A DNA stretch of 17,209 nucleotides, taken from positions 1 to 17,209 of the forward strand of contig JADGIZ010000276.1 in NCBI GenBank assembly GCA_027604665.1, in the 5' to 3' direction. Shown piece after piece: positions 1 to 9,802 of this stretch; the stretch's first letter is position 1, and each line of letters starts with the position of its first letter. The translations under genes were made by a program, and so were the position numbers. This DNA comes from Polyrhizophydium stewartii (taxonomy: Eukaryota; Chytridiomycota; Chytridiomycetes; Rhizophydiales). The notes beneath the pieces were generated by a model. It ran no database searches and was not told the origin of the DNA. It worked only from the letters and a program-made list of their open reading frames with translations.

Positions 1-33
1 GCTCACACATCGCGAGGCCCCAAGGGTATGCGT

Positions 34-39
34 AATAAA
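34..39 (+). terminator. Possible poly(A) signal of a gene left of the window
   Basis: An AATAAA hexamer lies on the plus strand, closely followed by a GC hairpin (stem 42-47 with 51-56, 3-nt loop) and a CA microsatellite. If it is used, a plus-strand gene ends just left of the window. A single hexamer can occur by chance, and no coding exon is visible to its left. Confidence 0.2.
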
Positions 40-61
40 GTGGGGGCTCCGCCCCCCTTCA

Positions 62-76
62 ACACACACACACACA
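62..76. repeat. CA dinucleotide microsatellite
   Basis: An uninterrupted AC/CA run of about seven units lies between the GC hairpin and the UGO1-like gene. It is non-coding, and its length is probably polymorphic. Confidence 0.85.
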
Positions 77-143
77 GGATTTCTGCAAAGCCATAGGCAC
101 TCGGCGCCGCGTTTGTTTCTTGCTCTTCAATGAACGCAGCTTG

Positions 144-154
144 CCCCCCCCCCC
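144..154. repeat. Poly-C homopolymer, 11 bases
   Basis: Eleven consecutive C residues lie in the 5' leader of the UGO1-like gene, between the upstream in-frame ATG at 130 and the preferred ATG at 241. Such a run is prone to sequencing length error, which is one reason not to trust the longer reading frame starting at 130. Confidence 0.85.
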
Positions 155-240
155 AAACAAGGATTAAACCCGGTTCCGTCACATATGTGCAAAAAATCCC
201 GCCCTCCGGGCCTACTTGCCTCAAGGCTGCCGACACGGCC

Positions 241-2202
241 ATGAGCGACACCTCTGGCGCGCACGGCTTCCCACGGGGGCCGCGTCCGATGCACCCGCAG
301 GGGCAACCGCCGTTTCCGGCCTCGAGAGCCGAGCTCTTTCGCGAGCCGCCTTACGCGAGCTCCTCGCCGCAGGAGCTGCCCGGAGCGCCTGAGGCCGGGA
401 TGATCTTGCAGCGGCCTCGGGACTGGGACGGCCTCCAGCGGCTGTCGGGCACGCTCTACGGCTCGGCGGCCTCGTACGGAGCCGATGCTGGCGACGCAGG
501 TGGCATTGAAGAAGATCCCTTTTGGATTCAGTTTCTCAAGTACTGTCTTGCCAAGTACACGGCCATATCGGTGACAGTGCCGTTCGAGAACGCCATCATG
601 CTCAGGCAGGTCCAGTTTGTTCCCGACGACGACTATGTGCACAATGCTCTCTCTGGCCGGCCGGGCGCCGGCGGGCTGGCGGATGCCGCAGGGACTGCGG
701 CGGGCAAGGTGCGCAGCCAAAAGAGATCGCCAACGCATGCCGAGCGAGGCTGGGCGGCGCACCGGCGCAGTTGATCTGGCTGACTTTTGAGGCTGCTGCA
801 GGGCAACGCCTACGACGTCAGCGACTCCGAAGGCAGCGGGACTGCGAGCGGCAACAGCGACGGCGAAGAAGGCGGAAGCAGTGTCAGCGACGAAGACGAT
901 CGCAGCTTTTTTGATGCCGACGACTATGCAAACAGGCTGGGCAAGAAGCTTCGCCAAGAGTCGAGGGGCGGACGCCAGTCCGCACGCCACATGCGCAAGG
1001 CTGCCGCTGATTCCTCGGGATACCTGCTGCGATCAACGTTTGACGACGACGACCCAACACGCCCGACGTACCAGCTTCCCACACTGCGGGCCTCGACCTT
1101 CAGCACGATTTACAAGATCGCGTCCTTCAACGACGAGGGCATTGCGTCGCTTTGGAAAGGTACACCTTACGCTTGTGCTGCACTGATGACTGACGACTCG
1201 GCCAGCTCGCGGTTGCTGACCGGTCCACGGTGTCAGGACACATGGCCTTGTTCTGCAAGGCGGTCGCATTCTCGTGGACGCAGCCGACCGTCAGCAGCTT
1301 GCTGGCCTCGGCATTCAACGTGCCCCTCGACGACACGCCATTGACATATGCAGAGCAACCGCTGCCGCAGATCGGCCTGCTTCTCGCGAGCCATGCAATA
1401 ACGGGCGTCATGACCAGCCCGCTCGAGCTTGTGCAGACGCGGTGCGCTTCCAACCAGACCACCTCTTGACGGCAGCGCCTGCGGCAATTGTTTGGCTGAC
1501 CGGGACATCCTGTGCAGGCTTGTCGTCCAGACCTCGCGGCGGCTTCGGAGAAAGTACCGATCGGTGCCGCACGCCTTGGCGACCATCATACGCGAGGAGT
1601 ATCGGGAACGGCCGCTCGGCATTATCTTCTCGTCAAACATGCTGATCCCCGCAGCCGCACATAGCCTCTTTGGCGCCGTCTTCAAGCACATGGGCCCGCT
1701 CATTATCGAGCGCTGGCTCGGCTTTGGCCGCGACGAAGCGCCGTCTGCGCACTTTGTTTGCAGTATTGCGTTTGGGCTGCTGGAGCTTTTGGTGATGCTC
1801 CCGATCGAGACGGTGCGTCGGCGGTTGATGTGCCAGGTGACCCGGCGGCTGCCACTGCGGCAGCCCAACCCGCGCAAGTATGGCGCGCTCGAGGAGCGCG
1901 AGTTCCAGACTGCCGTGGCGATCGCACCGATCCCATACGTGGGCGTCGTCGACTGCGCGATGCGGATCATGGCAGAAGAGGGCTGGCAGCATTCGAATGC
2001 GAGGCATGCGGGCACAAAGGGAGTGCGCAGGGCCCGCCGCGGCAGCCGGGCCGCGGGGTCCAGCAGTCCCAAGCGCGCGGGCATCTTGGGCACATGGATG
2101 CGTGTTTCTGGACTGTATCGCGGCTTTGGCGCGCGGCTAGCAACGCTCATTTCGGTTGTGTGCCTGCAGGCGCTGGTGCAGGCCATCGACGTGGAAGAGT
2201 AA
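241..2202 (+). CDS. UGO1: Mitochondrial carrier-like fusion protein, Ugo1/SLC25A46 family
   Basis: Exons 241-708, 802-1159, 1237-1441 and 1518-2202 join in phase through GT-AG introns of 93, 77 and 76 bp and give 571 residues. The family consists of outer-mitochondrial-membrane members of the SLC25 fold that link outer- and inner-membrane fusion and do not act as ordinary transporters. Visible signs are a carrier-like first repeat (VPFENAIMLRQVQ, just before residue 140), a second repeat with PLELVQTR, where Q replaces the basic residue of the PX[DE]XX[KR] signature, and a third with PIETVRRR. A long acidic Ser/Asp/Glu linker opens exon 2, consistent with a cytosolic insertion. The block after PLELVQTR (LVVQTSRRLRRKYRSV, then a stretch around LIPAAAHSLFGAV) resembles Ugo1. 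The start at 241 is preferred. An in-frame ATG at 130 would add 37 low-complexity residues. The protein is longer than yeast Ugo1 (about 500 residues) because of the acidic linker. Confidence 0.82.
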
Positions 2203-2319
2203 ACGCCCATTTGCTGGTGGAGCCGCGCTTGCCGACCCCCGCCCGGCGCCAGTGTTGCGGCGGACTCTGGTGGTCGGCTCGGCGGTGGCCTGATTTTCGG
2301 CGACATCTCCTCGAACCCG

Positions 2320-3067
2320 ATGGCGCCGTCCTCGTTCAGGTCGGCGTCGTTCGACCCTGTCCAGCTCGCCGCGCAGATTGTGGCCATGCAGTGCAGCTAC
2401 TACATCTGCCTCTCGGCCATTGTGCTCGTGCTCGACATACTCACCGGCGCGCCGGTGACGCTGAGCCACGTGCTGGTGTCGACCGAGCTCGACCCGTCGA
2501 CCACCGTCGGCTGGAGCCTCTTCTTTGCGTTCATGGCCGCCTCTCTTGCAACGTGAGTTGCGCGGAGCGCAAGCAGGGGACGGCGTCGCCAGCGGGCCTT
2601 GTGCTGACCAGGCCGCTGCCGCCGCTGCCGCCGCCGCGTCCCCTTTGGCCTCGGATACGGCCGCGAAACCGCCTCGGGCCTGGCCTGTTCGTGGTAGATG
2701 CTTCCTGGCTGCTCTAATTGTCGAGCGGTCCAAGCTCTGCCTCGACTTTGCCGTGACGCTGCACATGTTCCACCTGGTCTTTGTGGTCCTATACAGCGGG
2801 CAGCTGCCAACCAGCCTGTTCTGGTGGCTCACGTTTGGCTCCTCAACGGCCATCGTCGCATTCGGCGGCGAGCAGCTGTGCATGCGGCGTGAGCTGGAGC
2901 CCATCATGCTCTCAGGCGGAGGGCGGTCTGTTGCCGCACCAGCCGGGGCAGGCGGTGGACCAGGCACCTTGGCGGGCGCCTCGAGCAGGCGTCGGCGCAA
3001 CGACCTCAGCGCCGACAGCATCGAGCTCGAGAAGCTTGATCCCGCAAACAACAGCATCGGTGCCTGA
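2320..3067 (+). CDS. SYS1: Golgi membrane protein Sys1
   Basis: Exons 2320-2552 and 2698-3067 (145-bp GT-AG intron, phase 2) give 200 residues. Sys1 is a four-pass Golgi protein that recruits the Arl3/ARFRP1 GTPase to trans-Golgi membranes. The family pattern is clear: FDPVQLAAQIVAMQ near the N-terminus, four hydrophobic segments, then KLCLDFAVTLHMFHLV and the C-terminal block GEQLCMRRELEPI. The splice restores a continuous SLATCFLAALIVERSKLCLDF-type stretch that aligns with human SYS1. The intron has a GCC/GCT-rich tract before its TAG acceptor. The cytosolic tail is about 45 residues longer than in the human protein and is Gly/Ser/Arg-rich. The gene starts 117 bp after UGO1 on the same strand and converges on PSMA5. 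Confidence 0.92.
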
Positions 3068-3189
3068 CGGGTGCCTGGCGGGCGCCTCGCCGCGCGCAAC
3101 TAAATCCCAAGGCTTCATTGCGTTCACGGCGGGACCTGGCCGGCTCACGCCGACGGGCTGTCCTCCAGAGCGCCTTCCCGTGTCGACGC

Positions 3190-4528
3190 TCAGGACAGAT
3201 TGGCGACAACGTTTACGAGCTCGGCCTCGGGAATGATTCGGAAGCCGTGCTCGGGTGTCACCGTGGCAACCTGGACGTTCGACGCCGAGATCTTCTCCTC
3301 CATCACCTGCTTGAGCACCTTGAGCGACAGGCTGATGGCCTCGTCGAGAGTGAGCGACTGCATATATCCGAGTTCAACACAACCGCATCAGCGCCCGAGC
3401 CGCTGCGCCACGCTCCCTTCCAAAGAAGTCAGGCGCAGACCAACCCGATGGAACTGCTCCTGCAGCTCAGTCTGCGCGCCTTCGGAGCCCGAGCCGATTG
3501 CCTTGGCGTCGTAGCGCGTCAGGGTGCCCGACGGGTCGGCGTGGTATCTAAACGCCGCACGCACTGCGTCAGCCCTGCGGATGGCGCCATTGCTCAACAG
3601 CAGCACAGGCGGCAGAGGGCTTCTCACAGTTGGGGTCCTTTTTCGTCGACTCCCGCGATCAGAAGCGCAATGCCAAACGGCCGAGACTGCACATACGCAG
3701 CGTGTAGCTGCTGTTAGTGACCCGCGAAAGTTCGCCTGCGTACGGCGGTGCAATGCGCACCATCAGAGCCTCCTCGCCATCGGCGCTCTCGCCAAAGCGG
3801 AGTGCCAGATCGCACACAGCTTGAGCGGCGCTCTCGACCTTGATGCGCTCGTTGTAGACAAACGTGTGGTTCTGCGCCTCGACGCGGGCGTGGTCAATCA
3901 TAGTCCGCGAGTCGGCAATGAGACCCGACATGGCGCATCCGAGGTGAACGTCGATCTCCATGATCTTCTCGATGGAGCTCGACTCGAGCAGCGTCGACGT
4001 CACACGCTTCTCGACGGCAAGGACGACGCCCTTGGACGTCTGGATGCCAATCGCCGTCGAGCCCAGCTTAATAGCCTCGATCGCGTACTCGACCTGGAAA
4101 AGGCGGCCTTCGGGGCTGAAGGTGTTGACTCCGCGGTCGTACTCGCTCCTGCCGGCCGAACAAGGCGCACAGGACGGCGGTTGGTGCGGGCACTTGGGTG
4201 TCAGCGGGCAACGATGCGGCTCAGAGCGGGTGCCGGCCAGGCCGCCTCGTGCTGCTCCCTATCGCGCGGGCCGCTGTCTCCCGTGCACGCCGCCGCGCAC
4301 GCCGCCGCGCACGCCGCTGCACCCCGGCCCGCCGCGGCTGCGCTTGCTGGCGCGACGGGCCAGGGTGAGCGATCCGCGATGTGCCGCGCGGCGTGGGGCG
4401 GCAGCGGCAGCGGCCCGCACCGAGCCGGCAGGCGGTGCGGAGATGGCAGGCGAGCCGGCGCGGAGCGCTTGGCGGCAGGCGCCGGCTGTCGGCCGAGCGC
4501 GGGCGGAGGCTCGCCTCGTCAAGAACAT
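3190..4528 (-). CDS. PUP2: 20S proteasome subunit alpha-5
   Basis: Minus-strand exons, in transcript order, are 4515-4528, 3761-4148, 3628-3686, 3445-3547 and 3190-3357, giving 243 residues, the usual size (human PSMA5 has 241). This is one of seven alpha-ring subunits of the 20S core and has no catalytic threonine. The first exon codes only MFLT plus two bases of Arg. The next opens with [20 protein letters not shown], the family N-terminus, so the reading across the junction is near-certain. Also visible are [37 protein letters not shown] and [10 protein letters not shown]. Three introns are GT-AG (74, 80 and 87 bp). Intron 1 (4149-4514, 366 bp) begins with GC. The gene lies 99 bp downstream of the VPS34 stop codon, on the same strand. 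Confidence 0.95.
4149..4514 (-). other. Intron 1 of PSMA5, 366 bp, GC-AG
   Basis: The donor reads ACGAG|GCGAGC and the acceptor GGCAG|GAGCG. No GT donor can join the conserved MFLTR to SEYDRG without changing residues or frame. It is the longest intron in the window, more than twice any other. It holds three 12-bp units (4285-4320) and otherwise only GC-rich sequence with no convincing coding signal. Confidence 0.85.
4285..4320. repeat. Three 12-bp tandem units inside PSMA5 intron 1
   Basis: The unit GCACGCCGCCGC occurs twice exactly (4285-4296 and 4297-4308) and once with one mismatch (4309-4320). It lies wholly inside the long GC-AG intron. Confidence 0.85.
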
Positions 4529-4627
4529 GGCCTGCGACTGGGGCAAGCTGGGCGTCGCCCGGTGATCGCGGTGGTCTGCCACGGCGGCGGTTCATTGTGA
4601 ATTTGTATGAATATCCGTCGGCCGCGC

Positions 4628-7600
4628 TCAGCTCCGCCACAGCTGCGCAACCTTGTGCAGCTGCTCCATGACCTGCGGAAAGAACGCGCCAATACTCTCA
4701 ATAAGCAGCGCCTGGAAGAACTGGATGGCTTCTTCGTCGTTCAGGTCCAGCCGGAAGCGCTCTTGCACTTTCCAGACAGCCTTGTCGGGCTCAATCGCAA
4801 TGTCTGGGATGTTGGCGTTGACCATGAGTGAGAACAGATTGAGGATCAGATTGGCCGACTTGCGCAAGCTGTTGAACGCAATAAATGCATACGACTTGAA
4901 CTTTTGGTAGCCGGGCGACGCGGTGCCGCCCATGGCCTCGACCATCTCCTTGCACAGCTTCATCGGGGGCGGAAATGGCTTAGGGTCGCGGCCAAGCATG
5001 AAGCCAAAGTCAATGTGGATCATGTTTCCCTCGCGCGTCAGAAGGAGGTTGTCCAAGTGGCGATCGCCGATTCCCAGAAGGTACGTGATGACACAGTATC
5101 CAGCTGCCACGCAGGGCAGATTGCTCAAAAGTCAGCAGAGGATGGCCGCGTGCTTGGTAAACCTGCACGCGCTGCGTCCTGCACAAGAGACGCACATGTG
5201 CTGCGGATGTACGTATCGAGCACTTGCGCGGGTATTTCTTGGGACTGACTGCCAGCAGGGCGAAGGAACGGCAAAAGACTGTTGCCATACTCGGCAAGGA
5301 TACTGGCGATGGCCGGCGCACGAACAAACTGAAGCATGCCTGACAAGAGTGCTCTTTGGATCAGCACAGCGCGTTTCCTATGCGCACAAAGCACAACCTG
5401 CTCAACGCACCATGATCCGTGCCTGTTGCAAGTACCTTGTACGGTGTGAGCTTCAAGTCCAGGTTCTCCTTGCGCAGCAGCCGGTCCATGAGCATGATAA
5501 TCTGCACGACCAGCTGATCTTGGCGGAGATCGTCACCCGTCTTGAACATAATCTGAATCCATGCCAGCATCAAGCACGGTCAATTGGTGCCCACCCCATG
5601 TAATGCTACTGCCGAGATCATCAAACTAACCGCATACTCGGACCCATCCAGGCACGAAAATGTCAAGTGCAGCGGCAACAGAGCCGACTTGAACATGCTC
5701 GCCTTTTCTGTTGTGACGGTGATGGCGAGTCAACACGAGCTGGGACACAATGGTGCCTCCCCGTGATAACGCTGGCATCAATGCGGGTTGCTCTGACCTG
5801 GAATCAGGCCGGTGATCTGAATCTGCGCATCGAGGGGCAGCGGCAGGGGCGGGAAAGATAGCAGGCCGTTTTTTGGATCCGCGATGAATTCGCGCAGCTT
5901 TTCGATCTTTTGCAAGGACAGAAACGGCCAGTGTCAGCAAAAAGTCACGATTCCGTCAGCCCAAAACACCGCGAGATTGCCTTTTTCGGTCGCGTTTCCT
6001 TGGACATGCGCAGCTCCTTGGATATCCGCGCAATCGTGGCAACCAGCTCCCCCTGTCTGCGCAAGATATCGCGCCTGTTGACGCCGTCGGGCATCTGACC
6101 GGCATGACCGGATAAACGAGGCGGAGCGATTGGCGCAACAGCAGAACGACGCTGCCGGCGATCAGCTTTCGGCTTCAACCAAGGCGCATCGGGCTGCACC
6201 TGCCTCGATCATGGCCGTCATGAACTGGAAAGCAACTTTGGCATATGTTTTGCCGACAATCTTGTTCTCGCACTCCACCATCAGGTACCTGCGCGCATGC
6301 CGCGTGACAAGCCGCGCAAAGCCAGTCAGCGAGCAACAATAGCGTTCTGTAGCCGTGATAACGGCGATTTACCAATGGAGGTAGTTTCCTAGAACCTGAT
6401 TTCGGATGCCGCGGTCAATCAGGAACTCAACCAGCGGAGAGTCGAGAATGTTGAGCTGCTCCTCAAGGCGTTCAAACTTGAGCGCCTGCACCAGCTGAAG
6501 CAGATACAGCTGGAGCTCCTCGTCATCCGCCTTTTTGAGCTGGATCACAGCATAGCTGCGGACGTGGGAGTCCTGAAACGCAGGCCCCAGAAGCTCCAGT
6601 GCGTCTTCGACATCAATGTCGACCCAAACACTCAAAAGTTCGGCGGCTTGCTTTGCCTCGGTCGGATCGGTCCAGATGACGCACTTGACGAACTTTGTCA
6701 AAGCCTTGCAGTTCGCCAGTCCGGAGCAGCCGTGGCAGACATATCCGTGTGCTGCCATGTCAGTCATACTCTCGGTCAAGTGCAGGCCATGCTCCAACAA
6801 CCGGCCACCTTCTTATCCCGCGTCAGATAGAAGCGGAACTTCCACAAAAGATCCTTCTCCTCTGTCGTCAGCGTCTTGGTCGGCGGATACCGCAGTATTT
6901 TCTGCTATAGGCGTTAGCGCCGCATGCTATGGATCGATCAAGAGGGTATGTGCGCCGAGGCATTCGCACATTGAGGTCGTCGCGCAGCTTGGCGTTGGGC
7001 TTGAGCTCTCGATCAAGCGGGCCGTTGCGGTGGCTGCGCGCCAGCTTGCGATGCTTGTTTTCGATTGGATTATCGTTGAAGTGCTCGGGGTCAAAGATGG
7101 GCACGACATCAAAGCCAAACTGGCGCAGAGTAATGTTGGGCGGAAGCAGGTATTCCTGTGCGCATGCGCGTGCGGGGGGGGGTAGCGTCAGAGTCGAACA
7201 TAAGTGGCTCAGATGAAACAAGAGGGCCGGGTGAACCTTTTCGTTGAATACGACAGGGAAATCAAACTGTGGGAGTTCGATATACAGGTGCATGTTCCGG
7301 TGCGTCTTGGCCTCCATCTGCCGCAGAGGTTCTGTTAGCATCGCGGTCAAACGCGGGTATAGCAGCGATGTGAGCACAAACTCGGCCAATCTTTTTGATT
7401 TCCTGGGCCGCCAGGCGGTCCATCCAGTCAACGTGCGGGATATCGCCGCGCTCAAACTTGCGCATCAACTGGCATCGTGGTTCTGTCAGCACCGCCGGCG
7501 CTCAGGAAGGCTCGCCATGAGAACGCGCCAACCTTTTCGATCCTGTCCATTTCCGTCGATGGGCCCGACTTTGGCGGCGTTGACGTTGGATATGCACCGT

Positions 7601-8571
7601 CGCCCTCTCTCCAGGGCCACAAAAACAGCCTGTGACGCCCCTTCCGAAGTGTGCTGCAATGCCGATTGATGTCAGCACACACACCAAACGATCCGGCCAG
7701 CGGCAGTTTCTGCATACTTGTTCTTCCCAAAGAGGGAGAAGGCAGTACCGGCGAGGGCCACAGGCTGCCGCGGCACATACAGATCCCAGATCGTAAAGAC
7801 CAGCTGCGCGGTGGCTGGCAGTTGGCTGTATGACAGCGGCAGCTGGATCCACTCGTTCCATCTGCGGTCTCGCTATTTAGCGGGCAGAAGAGCCGCGGAT
7901 GCACGCAACAGACAAGCCTCTCACGTGAGGTTGCCTTGCACCGAGATGAAGCCCGTGCGCATGGGAAGCGCCAGCGGCTTGTTGTCGGCAAAGGCCTGGC
8001 AGCTCACAAACACATGGCAGCCGACCGAGCCAGCAGATCCCGCCGCAGCGGCGTCAAAGCCACCACCGATGCCGGCAACGACGCCGGGCGCTCCCCCAGC
8101 CGAGGCCATCGAGCCCGCACCGGCGCTGGCTCCCATGCTGCCTGCGGCGCCTCCGCCCAGCGCTCCTGCCGCCGAGTCGGCACCGACGCCAACCTGCGCG
8201 GCCGCCGAGCCCTCAAGCTCGCTCTCGAGCGGCGCAGCGGCGCGGAGGAACGGGTCGTCGAGCACCCGCGAGAGGGGAATCTTTGGCCGGAAGCCCTCGA
8301 CTGATCCGCTGAGGGCAGCGGCAGCGGCAGCGGTGTGTATATGTGTGTATGTGCAGGCGGTCGGCCACAAACAACCCGTGCCCGATCAGCACCTCTGGCA
8401 GCGGCGCGCATGCACCGGGGCCGGGGCCGAGACGCACACTTTGAAGCGCACAGCAATGTCAAGCTCCGAGGACAGGCAGTACGAGAAGTCGGATATGGGT
8501 GTGCGCTCGGCGCCCGCTGCTGCGGCCGCCGCGGCCGCCGATGATGCCGAGGCCGCCGGGGTCGTCGCCAT
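4628..8571 (-). CDS. VPS34: Class III phosphatidylinositol 3-kinase Vps34
   Basis: Sixteen exons in transcript order: 8438-8571, 7925-8308, 7718-7861, 7533-7653, 7382-7468, 7237-7317, 6970-7155, 6809-6901, 6373-6704, 6204-6288, 5981-6094, 5798-5906, 5631-5707, 5411-5552, 5196-5339, 4628-5103. They give 902 residues (human 887). The enzyme makes PI3P from PI in Vps15/Vps30 complexes for autophagy and endosomal sorting. An N-terminal C2 domain ([29 protein letters not shown]) is followed by the helical domain ([36 protein letters not shown]) and the kinase domain: K653 in FKTGDD, catalytic loop GIGDRHLDN (D758, N763), DFG at D776 and C-terminal KVAQLWRS. Residues about 70-140 are a Gly/Ala-rich insertion in the C2 domain. 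The start at 8571 is the only ATG after an in-frame stop. The intron between 6288 and 6094 has two possible donors, and the one at 5907-5980 is GC-AG. Confidence 0.95.
5907..5980 (-). other. VPS34 intron 11, GC-AG, 74 bp
   Basis: The donor is AAAAAG|GCAATC and the acceptor TTGCAAAAG|ATC. Joining here gives [17 protein letters not shown], a stretch I recognise from fungal Vps34. The two nearby GT dinucleotides fall in phase 2, whereas the available acceptors are in phase 0, so they would shift the frame. Confidence 0.8.
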
Positions 8572-8609
8572 TCGAGGGCAAATTCGAACCGAGCGTCAAA
8601 CTCCAAAGA
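8572..8609. promoter_or_regulatory. 38-bp divergent promoter region, VPS34 / CBP3
   Basis: This is all the sequence between the start codons of two oppositely transcribed genes. It contains TTCGAA and a nearby partial copy (TCGA), but no TATA box that I can see. The 5' leaders or core-promoter elements must be tiny, overlap, or extend into the opposite coding sequence. Confidence 0.6.
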
Positions 8610-9802
8610 ATGTCTGCCCTCCTCCAGGCCGTGTGTGCTGCGCGCGCTGCGGCCGCCGCCCGCCCGGCAGCAGCAGCGGCAGCGTGCGCGCGGACCTGCC
8701 CGCAGACTCTATTCGCTGCCTCTCGCTCGCCGGTGCCCCTGCGCGCGCCAGCGCAGGCGACTGCCGCGTCCGCCTCGCCGCTTGTCCTGGCGAGATCAGC
8801 ACTTCACTCGGGCACGGCCGGCCGCTCCAAAGTGCTGAGTGTGCGCGCCGTGCCTCGAATGCTGCCTTCGGAAGGCATCGGCATGGGCGCTGACAACCGC
8901 CGCAAAACGCACATGGCGCTGCGGAGACAGCAAGACGTGCCGTACCCGGATAGCCTCTCTCGCCTCCTCAATCCCGTCGGCTATATCAAGTGGAAGATGA
9001 ACGTGATCGACTCGGCCCGCGTGGTTTACGAAGACTGCGCCGCGCAGTTCGAGCGCCAGCCGGGGCTCGTCAAGGGTGCGTGCGTCAGCACCGCTGTCCC
9101 GGCTGCTTGACATGGACGGCCTCCCTGGGAAGAGGCGGATTTGGATCGCTGACGGCATTCTGGCTTGGGCTGGCCACGGCGCACGCATGCGATCGTTAAT
9201 CCCTGCGCGCCATCCCCCACCTTTCGCAGCACTCAATCTGGAGGAAAGCTTCCAAAGCTGGTTCAGCGTAACGATCTTGCATGTTTGGATCGTCAACGCG
9301 CGTCTTCGCGGCGAAGGCGGGCGGGGAAAGGACATGGTCCAGGAGATCTTCAACCACATATGGCTCGACGTGGAGCTCAAGCTCCACCAAGCTGGGGTGA
9401 GGCGCGCATCTGTGACATCTGCCTTGCCGCCATCAGCCACTCGCCTGACGGCGCCGCGTCTTGCAGGTCAAGACCAAGATCTCCAAGATTGCAACAAACC
9501 TGCTTGATTCGTACTACGGCCAGACCCTTGCTTACGACGAGGGTGTGTGCCTCGGCGACGCAGTCCTCGCCGCGGCGCTATGGCGGTTCGTGGCAGTCTG
9601 CGGGAAATGCTGTTTTGCACCCGACCGCTCTGCTGACGCTCCGCTGGCCCGCAGCAACTTTTTTGGGTGCAGGGACATTGACGCTACACAGCTGGCGCTC
9701 CTTGTCGATTACACGCGGACACAGCTGGCGCTCATCGAGCAGACGCCACTGGAGGACGTCATCGAGGGCCGCTTTCAATTCCAGCCTTTCTCGTCCGTCT
9801 GA
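8610..9802 (+). CDS. CBP3: Ubiquinol-cytochrome c reductase assembly factor Cbp3 (UQCC1)
   Basis: Exons 8610-9075, 9230-9396, 9467-9585 and 9655-9802 (GT-AG introns of 154, 70 and 69 bp) give 299 residues. Cbp3 acts with Cbp6 on mitochondrial ribosomes to receive newly made cytochrome b for complex III. The first roughly 90 residues are Ala/Arg-rich without acidic runs, as in a mitochondrial presequence. The conserved chaperone domain follows: LEESFQSWFSVTILHVW, IFNHIWLDVELKL, then YYGQTLAYDEGV and AAALWRNFFGCRDID, which match the human UQCC1 motifs LPDTFQSWF, LGYDEG and LAAALWRTFF. The start at 8610 is chosen because upstream in-frame ATGs lie inside the opposing VPS34 first exon. The gene converges on the unknown gene at 9924, leaving 121 bp. 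Confidence 0.92.

Noticed and set aside
42..56. GC hairpin at the left edge as a rho-independent terminator
   Set aside because: The window is eukaryotic, the stem is only 6 bp and no T-run follows. It has no support as a terminator.
3..251. Open frame on the minus strand at the left edge (about 82 residues)
   Set aside because: It is driven by the GC hairpin and by the CA and poly-C repeats read in reverse, has no recognisable motif and overlaps the UGO1 leader. It is judged chance.
127..990. Long minus-strand open frame opposite UGO1 exons 1 and 2 (287 residues)
   Set aside because: The frame is long only because GC-rich coding DNA has few stops on the other strand. Its product is Arg/Ala/Pro-rich, and the plus strand has clear carrier-family conservation.
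2137..3099. Long minus-strand open frame opposite SYS1
   Set aside because: It spans both SYS1 exons and its intron, lacks family motifs and is basic low-complexity. It is a shadow of the real gene.
4260..4330. Repeats in PSMA5 intron 1 as a possible CRISPR or mobile element
   Set aside because: There are only three contiguous 12-bp units without spacers, terminal inverted repeats or target-site duplications. It is a simple tandem repeat.
5345..5400. VPS34 open frames that run into stops in several places, at first sight a broken gene
   Set aside because: Every interruption coincides with phase-compatible splice sites that restore conserved Vps34 sequence. The gene is intact with 15 introns, not a pseudogene.
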